From positions 1 to 49,360 of the forward strand of contig JAILFH010000115.1 in assembly GCA_024697645.1 (NCBI GenBank): a DNA stretch of 49,360 bases. The letters are read 5' to 3'. Each line of letters starts with the position of its first letter. Position 1 is the first letter of the stretch. The DNA is from Prevotella sp. GTDB taxonomy: Bacteria > Bacteroidota > Bacteroidia > Bacteroidales > Bacteroidaceae. The notes under the pieces are model-generated. The model was not told where the DNA came from. It ran no database searches and saw nothing but the letters and a program-made list of their open reading frames with translations. Both the position numbers and the translations under genes were made by a program. Positions 16,744 to 24,473 of this stretch are shown here, piece after piece.

Positions 16744-16829
16744 CATCGGACTTTCACGGAATGTTGACGGACGCATCTCCCACTAGGGAAGAATGCCCTA
16801 TCCGCAAGGCGTTCCGCAAAAGTCCGATG
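16744..16829. repeat. 86-bp imperfect inverted repeat between serA and the DUF1015 gene
   Basis: The 18-base arms, CATCGGACTTTCACGGAA (16744-16761) and its near complement at 16812-16829, differ at two positions. The 50-base interior holds a second small hairpin (TAGGG and CCCTA, 16784-16800). The whole could fold as a branched RNA hairpin inside the serA-DUF1015 transcript. Confidence 0.75.
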
Positions 16830-16835
16830 CAATGA

Positions 16836-17753
16836 TTACTTGTTCACCTGGAAGCGAGTGTCGCCATCCTTGAAGAATGCGTTAATCTGACGAGCGGCAG
16901 CAATACCAGCATTGATATTAGCCTCAGCAGTCTGAGCACCCATCTTCTTCGGTGTAGAGAAGTAGCGGCCTTCGAACTTCTGGAATTCATCGTGAGCATC
17001 GGGCATGATGTCGGTAACGAACTTCAGGTCCTCGCGCTCTGCCATGAGTTTAAGCAATTCGGGCTCGTTGATAACTTCCTTACGGGCAGTGTTAACGAGA
17101 ATACCTCCCTTGCGCATCTTGCCGACAAGTGCATAGTTGATGCTCTGCTTCGTCTCAGGAGTAGCGGGAATATGGAGAGAAACCACATCGCACTGCTCAA
17201 AGAGCGCATCCTGATTCTCAACAGCGTGAACACCAGCCTGTTCGATAACCTCTGCAGGGCAGTAAGCATCGTAGGCAGATACTTCCATACCAAAGCCTTT
17301 GGCGATGCGGGCAACATTGCGACCAACATTACCGAAAGCAAGAATACCAAGTTTCTTGCCCTTGAGTTCAGAACCTGACTTGCCGTTATAGAAATTACGA
17401 ACAGCAAAGACGAGCAATCCGAACACGAGTTCAGCCACAGCATTTGAGTTCTGTCCAGGAGTGTTCTCTGCAACAACACCGTGAGCAGTAGCAGCAGCAA
17501 GGTCGATATTATCAAAACCTGCACCAGCACGAACGACAATCTTCAACTGCTTTGCTGCGGCCAAAACCTCAGCATCTGCCTTGTCAGAACGAATGATCAT
17601 AGCGTCAACGTCCTTCACGGCATCAAGCAACTGTGCCTTCTCTGTGTATTTCTCGAGCAGAACCAGTTCGTGACCTGCGCCTTCAACTTCTTTTCTTATT
17701 CCTTCGACAGCAGCGCTGGCAAAGGGTTTCTCTGTTGCAACTAGTACTTTCAT
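16836..17753 (-). CDS. serA: D-3-phosphoglycerate dehydrogenase (short form, no ACT domain)
   Basis: A 305-residue D-2-hydroxyacid dehydrogenase oxidising 3-phosphoglycerate with NAD, the first step of serine synthesis. Identity rests on family motifs (RAGAGFDNIDLAAA, ENTPGQNSNAVAEL, LVNTARKEVINE) and on the gene immediately upstream, serC. The Rossmann loop is LAFGNVGR, with Ala where the first glycine of GxGxxG is usual. Near the C-terminus the catalytic His segment of the family (PHIGAST type) is replaced by PKKMGAQTAEA, a variant that seems typical of the phylum. It lacks the regulatory ACT domain, so feedback control by serine is not expected through that route. Confidence 0.9.
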   Translation of the reverse strand: MKVLVATEKPFASAAVEGIRKEVEGAGHELVLLEKYTEKAQLLDAVKDVDAMIIRSDKADAEVLAAAKQLKIVVRAGAGFDNIDLAAATAHGVVAENTPGQNSNAVAELVFGLLVFAVRNFYNGKSGSELKGKKLGILAFGNVGRNVARIAKGFGMEVSAYDAYCPAEVIEQAGVHAVENQDALFEQCDVVSLHIPATPETKQSINYALVGKMRKGGILVNTARKEVINEPELLKLMAEREDLKFVTDIMPDAHDEFQKFEGRYFSTPKKMGAQTAEANINAGIAAARQINAFFKDGDTRFQVNK

Positions 17754-17817
17754 ATTATGAATTTACGAATTATAAGATTTACAATAAATTGTGCTTGCAA
17801 CTATGGAGACTATCTGA

Positions 17818-18885
17818 TTAGTGCTTAGCCTCAAATTCCTGCATGCAAGCCACAAGAGCCTTGCAGCCCTCAATGGTCTGAGCATTGTAGCAACTAGCAC
17901 GGAATCCACCTACTGAGCGATGACCCTTCACGCCAACCATACCCTTAGAAGTAGCAAACTCCATGAACTCCTTCTCAAGTTCTGCATACTCATCGTTCAT
18001 AACGAAGCAGATGTTCATCACCGAACGATCCTCCTCTGCTACTGTTCCGCGGAAGAGTTTGTTGCGATCAATCTCGCCATAGATAATCTCGGCACGTTCC
18101 TGAGCGAGTTTGTCCATAGCCTTCACACCGCCCTTAGCCTTCATCCAGCGCAGATTCTCCATAGCCGTATAGATAGGAACAACAGGAGGAGTATTGAACA
18201 TAGAACCCTTCTCTACATGCGTGCGATAGTCGAGCATCGTGGGAATCTGACGCTCCACCTTTCCAAGTGCATCATTCTTCACGATGACAATCGTCACACC
18301 TGCCATTGAGAGATTCTTCTGAGCACCACCATAGATACAGGTGTACTTCGAAACGTCAACGGGACGAGAGAAAATGTCTGACGACATATCTGCAATAACG
18401 GGCACGGGAAGGTCGAAGTCCTTGCGGATTTCGGTTCCATAGATTGTGTTATTGGTTGTGAAGTGGAAATAGTCAGCGTCGGTAGGTACTGACCAACCCT
18501 TCGGGATAAACGTATAGTTTGCATCAGCAGAAGAAGCAACCTCAACAACCTCACCAAAGAGTTTTGCCTCCTTCATAGCCTTCTTTGCCCAAACGCCTGT
18601 GTTCAGATAGGCAGCCTTCTTGTTAAGGAAGTTGTATGGAACCATGCAGAACTCGAGCGATGCTCCACCACCGAGGAAGAGTACTGAATAGCCTTCAGGA
18701 ACTTCGAGTAACTCCTTGACGAGTGCCTCAGCCTCATCAATGACAGGCTGAAAATCCTTCGAACGATGGCTAATTTCTGCCAAAGACAGGCCAATGCCAT
18801 TGAAATCAAGAATTGCATCAGCGGTTTTCTCGATCACCGAACGATCGAGAATGCAGGGACCTGCATTGAAATTGTACTTTTTCAT
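17818..18885 (-). CDS. serC: Phosphoserine aminotransferase
   Basis: From the ATG at 18885 the product has 355 residues and begins [13 protein letters not shown], the usual start of SerC. It is a PLP enzyme making phosphoserine from phosphohydroxypyruvate and glutamate; [18 protein letters not shown] holds the PLP-binding lysine. The C-terminal [16 protein letters not shown] is the phosphate-binding segment. The frame extends upstream to 18978, but that section spans the promoter and is rejected. serA follows after 64 bases with no promoter between, so both are probably one transcript. Confidence 0.95.
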   Translation of the reverse strand: MKKYNFNAGPCILDRSVIEKTADAILDFNGIGLSLAEISHRSKDFQPVIDEAEALVKELLEVPEGYSVLFLGGGASLEFCMVPYNFLNKKAAYLNTGVWAKKAMKEAKLFGEVVEVASSADANYTFIPKGWSVPTDADYFHFTTNNTIYGTEIRKDFDLPVPVIADMSSDIFSRPVDVSKYTCIYGGAQKNLSMAGVTIVIVKNDALGKVERQIPTMLDYRTHVEKGSMFNTPPVVPIYTAMENLRWMKAKGGVKAMDKLAQERAEIIYGEIDRNKLFRGTVAEEDRSVMNICFVMNDEYAELEKEFMEFATSKGMVGVKGHRSVGGFRASCYNAQTIEGCKALVACMQEFEAKH

Positions 18886-18932
18886 TGAGTTGTCTGTTTG
18901 TTTTAATAAAGTTCGACAATAATATTTGCCTA

Positions 18933-18940
18933 CAAAGTTA
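18933..18940 (-). promoter_or_regulatory. -7 box for serC
   Basis: Minus-strand TAACTTTG about 48 bases from the serC ATG. The -33 TTG is not at the ideal distance, so only the -7 box is claimed. Confidence 0.6.
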
Positions 18941-18989
18941 CAAATAAATCCCCAAAGAAAAAAATTAATTCCAGACAAAAAACTAAAAT

Positions 18990-19607
18990 CTATAGATATT
19001 CAAATAATTCACATGTCCAGTCGGCTCCATTCTTCGGACAGAAGGTATGAAGGCCGAGTTGGCGGGCAGCCTCTGTATTGCGAGGTCCGTCATCAACAAA
19101 CAGCGTTTCCTCGGGTAGAATCTGCTCCTGACTGATCACATGACGGAAGAAAGCAGGATCTGGTTTCATCGTCTTCACCTGATAACTTTTGTAGAGCGAA
19201 TCGAAATAATAGGAAACGGGATGCCCCTCGCCATCGAACTCAGAACTCTCAGCCCATGACATCATGAAAGGATTAGTGTTGGAGAGCATGATGACACGAT
19301 AACCTTCCTTTCGGAGTCGGAGCAGCAACTGAAGATTACGCTTGGGAACATCTCCACAATAACCCATCCACGCATAACGGCACTCTTCGAAAGAAACCTC
19401 ACGACCAACAAGCGTAGAGAGTTCACGCTGAAACTCTTCTGCAGATAGAATACCTCCCTCAAGTTCGCCAAAGATTCCTCCCTGAGTATAAGGATCAAGT
19501 CGTTTTGCAGCATCGGCAAGACCCAATGCCTCAAAACGGCGAACTGCCTGCGGTTGATCGAGCGTAACAATAACTCCTCCAAAGTCAAAAATAATGTTCT
19601 TTATCAT
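18990..19607 (-). CDS. HAD-superfamily hydrolase
   Basis: A 205-residue phosphatase-like protein of the haloacid dehalogenase superfamily. Motif I reads [11 protein letters not shown] near the N-terminus, with Gly where many members have the second Asp (DxD becomes DFGG), as in the YihX/epoxide-hydrolase-like subgroup. Motif II is MLSNTNPF, the motif III lysine is in [11 protein letters not shown], and motif IV is FVDDGPRN. Substrate unknown, perhaps a sugar phosphate such as glucose-1-phosphate, as for YihX. It stands between metH (113 bases upstream) and serC on the same strand. Confidence 0.87.
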   Translation of the reverse strand: MIKNIIFDFGGVIVTLDQPQAVRRFEALGLADAAKRLDPYTQGGIFGELEGGILSAEEFQRELSTLVGREVSFEECRYAWMGYCGDVPKRNLQLLLRLRKEGYRVIMLSNTNPFMMSWAESSEFDGEGHPVSYYFDSLYKSYQVKTMKPDPAFFRHVISQEQILPEETLFVDDGPRNTEAARQLGLHTFCPKNGADWTCELFEYL

Positions 19608-19720
19608 CGTATCAGTTTTTAATCAAATATTTTCGGATTATCAAAACCAAACGAGAAAATATAGCAGAATATTTATCCGTATTGAATATTTAATAAATAG
19701 AATGGCTCATGTCTGGATAT

Positions 19721-22525
19721 TCAATCAAATAGGCGGAGTTTATTCTTCCGCGCTTCTTCGAGCGACTGCATCTCCTGATGCCTCTCAGCGTAGGACTTTC
19801 GGAGTTGCTCATAGGTTTCATTCAACTCCTGACGATAAGCCTCTCCCTCTTCCTTGTTAAGTAAACGAGCGGTAGCAACTACGTTCTGAGCCGCATCCTT
19901 CATCCAAACTACGGGACCACCATAGACGGGAGCAATCTTCAGTGCCACATGCATCTGACTTGTAGTTGCCCCACCAATGAGAATAGGAATCCGAAGGCCT
20001 GCACGTTCCATCTCCTTGGCAACTGTGACCATTTCCTCAAGCGAAGGAGTGATGAGACCACTCAATCCAATAGCATCTGCTTTCTCCTCAATAGCCACAC
20101 GAACGATTTCCTCCGCCGGAACCATTACACCAAGATCAATAATCTCAAAGTTATTGCAAGCCATAACAACCGCAACGATATTCTTACCAATGTCGTGAAC
20201 ATCGCCCTTTACGGTAGCCATAACAATCTTTCCAGCCTTTGACGAAACACCAGCATTCTGCTGCTCAATGAATGGCTGAAGAATAGCGACTGCTTGCTTC
20301 ATTGTCCGAGCCGTCTTGACCACTTGCGGAAGAAACATCTTTCCTTGTCCAAAGAGTTCACCGACTTCGTTCATACCTGCCATAAGCGGTCCTTCGATAA
20401 TGTCAACCGCCCGTGGATATTTCTGCAGCGCTTCGTGAAGGTCTTCATCGAGATAGTCGCCAATTCCTTTTCGGAGTGCGTAGGCAAGTCGGCTCTCAAG
20501 TGATTCCTGGCGCCAAATCTCCTGCGGCTTTGCTGCAGAATTATTGATTCCGTTTTCACCAGCCAATTTTGCAGCATCCTGCTCCTCCTTCAGTCGTGTT
20601 GCCAGATGAATGAGTTCATCGGCGGCTCCTGCGTGTCGATTAAGAATGACATCCTCAATGACTTTCAATTGGTCTTCGGGAATATCCTCGTATGCAACCT
20701 TTGTTGCAGGATTGACAATAGCAAAATCCATACCAGCCTGAATGGCATGATAAAGGAAAATAGCGTGCATTGCCTCACGTATGTAGTTGTTCCCGCGGAA
20801 AGAGAACGAGAGATTGCTCACGCCTCCACTCACATGAGCCCCAGGGAGATTCTGACGAATCCAAGCAGTTGCGCGAATGAAGTCAAGCGCATAACTATCG
20901 TGTTCCTCCATACCTGTGGCTACTGCGAGAATATTGGGGTCGAAGATAATATCGCAGGGGTTCATACCCACTTTCTCCGTAAGCAACTTGTAGGCTCGTT
21001 CAGCAATCTCGATACGACGATCGTAACTTGTGGCTTGTCCCTTTTCATCGAAGCACATCACAACACAAGCCGCACCGAAGCGTTTCACATCTCGAGCATG
21101 AGAAAGGAACACCTCCTCGCCTTCTTTCAGAGATATACTGTTTACGATTGACTTACCCTGCAGACACTTTAGCGCTGCCGTAATGACTTCCCAATTGGAA
21201 GAGTCAATCATCACGGGAACACGTGCAATTTCGGGCTCTGCTCCAATGAGTTGCAAGAACGTTACCATTTCCTCACGTGCATTGAGCAAGCCATCGTCCA
21301 TATTGATATCGAGCACCAAGGCTCCGTCCTCTACTTGCTTGCGGGCAATAGAGATGGCCTCAGCGTAGTTTTTCTCATTGATCAGTCGCAGGAACTTACG
21401 CGAACCTGCCACATTGCAACGTTCACCGACATTCGTGAATGCCTGCGGAATGTAGGCATCTAACCCAGAAAGGCGAATCGAACTACTTACTTCAACAACC
21501 TCATGAGGTTTTCTGCCTTTAGCCATTTGCGAATATTTGGCAATGAATTTATCGTCGGTTCCGCAACAACCGCCAAGAATATTGACCAACTGCTCATCAA
21601 TGAACTCCTGAATCTGTGGAGCCATCGATTCGGCTGTTTCGTCGTATTGACCAAGTTCATTGGGCATTCCCGCATTTGGATAAGCACTAATATAATAAGG
21701 TGCCTTCTGCGCCAACTCTCGAAGGAAAGGTTTCATCTGGCGAGCACCAAACGAACAGTTCAGACCGACTGAGAAAATATCATAGGAAGAAATGCTGGCA
21801 AGGAAAGCCTCAAGAGTTTGTCCGCTAAGCGTACGACCAGCAAGATCTGCTACGGTCACACTAAGCATAATGGGAATCTGCCGACTACGAACTCTCATCA
21901 CTTCCTGACAGGCATCAATTGCTGCTTTGGCATTCAGCGTATCGAAGATAGTTTCAATCAGGAATGTGTCGACACCACCTTCCATCAGCGCGTCGGCCTG
22001 CTCATAGTAAGCATCATAGAGTTGATCGTAGTAAACAGCGCGCGCAGCAGGATTCTCAACATCTGGACTCAGCGAGGCGGTCTTATTCGTTGGGCCCATA
22101 GAACCACAAACGAAACGAGGCTTTTCGTCTGTTGAGAATTCGTCAGCAGCCTGTCGAGCCAGTCGGGCTCCCTGAAGCGCTATTTCACGTGCTTTCTGCT
22201 CTAGATGATAATCGGCTTGGGAAATACGTTGGGAAGAAAAGGTGTTCGTCTCTATCAAATCGGCACCAGCACGAAGATAGCGACGATGAATATCAAGGAT
22301 TACATCAGGACGAGTGAGATTCAGCAAGTCGTTGTTGCCTTTCATTTCACAACAGTCACAACAAACCACATGATCTCCCTCTGACGTATGCTCATGATTG
22401 TGTTCAGCCACAAAGAGTCCCCCGCGGAAGTCTTCTTCCGTGAGGTTGTACTCCTGAATCAATGTGCCTAAAGCACCGTCAAGAATTAAAATGCGTTCCC
22501 TGATACAATCTTTAATACCTTTCAT
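19721..22525 (-). CDS. metH: Cobalamin-dependent methionine synthase lacking the reactivation domain
   Basis: A 934-residue enzyme that transfers a methyl group from methyltetrahydrofolate to homocysteine through cobalamin. Domains in order: homocysteine-binding barrel (1 to about 330) with zinc ligands Cys257 (GLNCSFG) and Cys320-Cys321 (GGCCGT); pterin-binding barrel (about 350-620, FTNVGERCNVAGSRKF); B12 cap and Rossmann domains (about 660-900) with the cobalt ligand His777 in GDVHDIG. It ends KNKLRLFD, where E. coli MetH continues for about 330 residues into the AdoMet-dependent reactivation domain. Residues 41-61 are an added Cys/His-rich loop. The gene starts 6 bases after smpB. No cobalamin riboswitch is visible. 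Confidence 0.95.
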   Translation of the reverse strand: MKGIKDCIRERILILDGALGTLIQEYNLTEEDFRGGLFVAEHNHEHTSEGDHVVCCDCCEMKGNNDLLNLTRPDVILDIHRRYLRAGADLIETNTFSSQRISQADYHLEQKAREIALQGARLARQAADEFSTDEKPRFVCGSMGPTNKTASLSPDVENPAARAVYYDQLYDAYYEQADALMEGGVDTFLIETIFDTLNAKAAIDACQEVMRVRSRQIPIMLSVTVADLAGRTLSGQTLEAFLASISSYDIFSVGLNCSFGARQMKPFLRELAQKAPYYISAYPNAGMPNELGQYDETAESMAPQIQEFIDEQLVNILGGCCGTDDKFIAKYSQMAKGRKPHEVVEVSSSIRLSGLDAYIPQAFTNVGERCNVAGSRKFLRLINEKNYAEAISIARKQVEDGALVLDINMDDGLLNAREEMVTFLQLIGAEPEIARVPVMIDSSNWEVITAALKCLQGKSIVNSISLKEGEEVFLSHARDVKRFGAACVVMCFDEKGQATSYDRRIEIAERAYKLLTEKVGMNPCDIIFDPNILAVATGMEEHDSYALDFIRATAWIRQNLPGAHVSGGVSNLSFSFRGNNYIREAMHAIFLYHAIQAGMDFAIVNPATKVAYEDIPEDQLKVIEDVILNRHAGAADELIHLATRLKEEQDAAKLAGENGINNSAAKPQEIWRQESLESRLAYALRKGIGDYLDEDLHEALQKYPRAVDIIEGPLMAGMNEVGELFGQGKMFLPQVVKTARTMKQAVAILQPFIEQQNAGVSSKAGKIVMATVKGDVHDIGKNIVAVVMACNNFEIIDLGVMVPAEEIVRVAIEEKADAIGLSGLITPSLEEMVTVAKEMERAGLRIPILIGGATTSQMHVALKIAPVYGGPVVWMKDAAQNVVATARLLNKEEGEAYRQELNETYEQLRKSYAERHQEMQSLEEARKNKLRLFD

Positions 22526-22531
22526 CCTATC

Positions 22532-23011
22532 CTAATAATGTTTCAATGCTCGGTCAATTTCGCGTCGGTCTTCCTTTTCCTTCATCGTCTGCCGCTTGTC
22601 GTACATCTTCTTGCCTCGACAAAGGGCAATGTCGACCTTCGCCCTACCCTTCTCGTCGATAAATATCAAAGTTGGAACTATGGTGTAGCCCGGTAGTTTG
22701 TCTGCTTCCTGCAGTTTGGCTATCTCGCGTTTCGTGAGCAGAAGTTTGCGTTCGCGCTTGGCCTCGTGATTGGCATAGGAACCATAGAAATAAGGGGAAA
22801 TGTTCATGCCTTTCACCCAGATTTCACCATTGACAATATAGCAGTAAGTATCAACAAGCGAGGCCTTGCCCGCGCGGATTGACTTGATTTCCGTGCCGGT
22901 AAGGACAATTCCTGCTGTGAGTTCCTCAACGAAGAAATATTCGAAGGAAGCCTTCTTGTTCTTGATTTGTACAGGACTCTTTTTCCTCAGTTCAAGTTGT
23001 TGCTTGTTCAT
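22532..23011 (-). CDS. smpB: SsrA-binding protein SmpB
   Basis: A 159-residue tmRNA partner needed for trans-translation rescue of stalled ribosomes. Recognisable segments are [27 protein letters not shown], the RNA-binding barrel, and the basic tail [24 protein letters not shown] that enters the decoding centre. Length is normal. It lies in a minus-strand chain DUF4375-smpB-metH with gaps of 23 and 6 bases. No tmRNA gene was seen in the window. Confidence 0.96.
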   Translation of the reverse strand: MNKQQLELRKKSPVQIKNKKASFEYFFVEELTAGIVLTGTEIKSIRAGKASLVDTYCYIVNGEIWVKGMNISPYFYGSYANHEAKRERKLLLTKREIAKLQEADKLPGYTIVPTLIFIDEKGRAKVDIALCRGKKMYDKRQTMKEKEDRREIDRALKHY

Positions 23012-23034
23012 GACAGTTTCTACTTAATAGATGA

Positions 23035-23589
23035 TTATGAAGGAGAACTGGTGTCGACGTCTTCAGCCTCAAGAGTATCAAAGTCGATTAAGGCGAAGCG
23101 CTCCAAATGGTCGTCGATGTAGGTTGCGACCATTTCGGTCCAATCTTCCTCATTCTCCACAAACGTGTCATCAAGTTCGTCGAACTCAGGATGAGTCTCG
23201 AACAGAGCCATAAACTCATCATCGGTGCATTCGCGTTCGAGTTCTACACCATATTTATTATATAGTGAATGCGCTTTACGTATGAGTCGCTTCAAATCCT
23301 CCATTCCCCACTGCTGAACTGCTTTGGCAAAGGGATTTCTGAAGAAGAACGGGCCGTAGCCATTGTGGATGAGTTGCACAAAGCCTCCATCCATCACTTC
23401 GTCATGTAGGATGTGATAACCCAGCAAAGTAATCTGGTCACTGTTCAGTTCAGCCATCGTCTCGGCATTCAGTTCACCTCCGATGGCTTCATAGATAGCA
23501 TCCACAAACGCACCAATGAATGCATCCATGCCTTCAGAGGCTGCTTTGCTCAATACAGAGTCCCTTATAACGATTTCTTTCATACTCAT
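23035..23589 (-). CDS. DMP19/DUF4375 family protein
   Basis: A 184-residue acidic cytosolic protein. The core YHILHDEVMDGGFVQLIHNGYGPFFFRNPFA matches DUF4375 (DMP19-like), a family named after a Neisseria protein proposed to mimic DNA. The C-terminal third is strongly acidic (ETHPEFDELDDTFVENEEDWTE), consistent with that picture, though DNA mimicry here is only inference. It leads the smpB-metH transcript. Confidence 0.8.
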   Translation of the reverse strand: MSMKEIVIRDSVLSKAASEGMDAFIGAFVDAIYEAIGGELNAETMAELNSDQITLLGYHILHDEVMDGGFVQLIHNGYGPFFFRNPFAKAVQQWGMEDLKRLIRKAHSLYNKYGVELERECTDDEFMALFETHPEFDELDDTFVENEEDWTEMVATYIDDHLERFALIDFDTLEAEDVDTSSPS

Positions 23590-23609
23590 AAAAACGCTTG
23601 ATGACCTTG

Positions 23610-23617
23610 CAAAGGTA
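23610..23617 (-). promoter_or_regulatory. -7 box for the DUF4375-smpB-metH operon
   Basis: Minus-strand TACCTTTG 21 bases from the DUF4375 start. The -33 element is not clear. Confidence 0.6.
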
Positions 23618-23699
23618 TCAAATAAAATCCAAATATCACTATAAAGATGAAGAAAAATGAAGAAAAATGATATTTTCCGAAAAATAATTGAAGAAAAAT

Positions 23700-23730
23700 T
23701 TGGTAGTTATCAGAAAACGTTGTACCTTTG
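23700..23730 (+). promoter_or_regulatory. Promoter of tRNA-Lys
   Basis: TTG (23700-23702), a 20-base spacer and TACCTTTG (23723-23730) fit the phylum consensus, 39 bases before the tRNA. Confidence 0.75.
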
Positions 23731-23769
23731 CACTCGCAATTCAGAAATCAACCTGAAGAGCAACCACGA

Positions 23770-23842
23770 GCACCCTTAGCTCAGTTGGTAGAGCAACTGA
23801 CTCTTAATCAGTGGGTCTAGGGTTCGAGCCCCTAAGGGTGTA
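23770..23842 (+). tRNA. tRNA-Lys, anticodon CTT
   Basis: A complete 73-nt cloverleaf. Acceptor arms GCACCCT and AGGGTGT pair with one G-U; the D arm is GCTC/GAGC; the anticodon arm is ACTGA/TCAGT with loop CTCTTAA (anticodon 23803-23805); the T arm is TAGGG/CCCTA with loop TTCGAGC. The discriminator is A73 and no CCA is encoded. It reads AAG lysine codons. It is the only plus-strand gene between 14.5 and 35 kb and is followed at once by a terminator. Confidence 0.97.
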
Positions 23843-23850
23843 CGAAGGAA

Positions 23851-23875
23851 GGCAACCAAAGCGGTTGCCTTTTTT
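23851..23875 (+). terminator. Rho-independent terminator of tRNA-Lys
   Basis: GGCAACC (23851-23857) and GGTTGCC (23863-23869) form a perfect 7-bp stem with a 5-base loop and six T residues. Confidence 0.9.
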
Positions 23876-24041
23876 CGTTGTATATATCAAAAGGCAAACA
23901 GTATTCCAAAACCTTTTATATCGCATTCCGAACCCATTTTATAGAAGAGCGTTTTGCACGATAGCATGAATAATAACGTAATTTCATCATAATAAAATAG
24001 GCTGAAATACATCTTCCTTTCGTTTATTTAAAGCCATTTTA

Positions 24042-24243
24042 TATAAAGCATACCTTTATACCTTACAGAGCATACCTTTATACCTATATAAAGACCATCT
24101 TTATACCCCTATAAAGGTATCCTTTCTATAATCAAAAGGACACCTCTCTATGGTCGAAAGCATTGCTTTGTAAGGTCGAAAGGATTGCTTTGCATAAACG
24201 ATATGATTGCTTTAGTTAGTCAAGTGAATAACTCCTTTAGTAG
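24042..24243. repeat. Degenerate tandem array, 22-24 bp period, about nine units
   Basis: Between the tRNA terminator and the C69 gene there is no gene over about 600 bases. Much of it is a diverging tandem repeat. Units start near 24042, 24064, 24086, 24110, 24134, 24156, 24178, 24200 and 24222, changing gradually from an AGCATACCTTTATACC type to a GAAAGGATTGCTTTG type. Neighbouring units resemble each other more than distant ones. No spacer pattern or cas gene exists. Confidence 0.7.
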
Positions 24244-24308
24244 AAGGGTTTTAACTCGTCAGCAAATAAGTTCAACTTGGTCAACAAGACAGTGTTCCTG
24301 TTGTTCAA

Positions 24309-24364
24309 TAAAAAAATGAGTTCGACGAAATTGAATTGGGTTATTCTAATCTCATCGAACTCAT
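24309..24364 (-). terminator. Rho-independent terminator of the C69 dipeptidase transcript
   Basis: On the minus strand a 13-bp stem with one mismatch or wobble pairs the element at 24352-24364 with that at 24316-24328 (ATGAGTTCGA arms), followed by seven T residues. It lies about 110 bases past the stop codon. Confidence 0.8.
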
Positions 24365-24473
24365 GTTTGTATCAAGTGTTTGCCTTTGCTTAGCGAAATT
24401 TTGTCGAAGATATACAACGAGAACGTTGCCTTAGGCTAATTACCTTAACACTTCGGGCAGTTCTATCAATTGT

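Noticed and set aside
16744..16829. Insertion sequence ends
   Set aside because: The interior is only 50 bases with no transposase and no target-site duplication was recognised; kept only as an inverted repeat.
16716..16832. 39 extra N-terminal residues for the DUF1015 protein
   Set aside because: The extension is encoded by the inverted repeat and precedes the conserved family start MIIKPFRG.
22526..23034. Cobalamin riboswitch upstream of metH
   Set aside because: Only 6 bases separate smpB and metH, and no B12-box-like sequence is seen ahead of the operon start at 23589.
24042..24243. 22-24 bp repeats as a CRISPR array
   Set aside because: Units are contiguous without unique spacers, they drift in sequence, and no cas gene is near.
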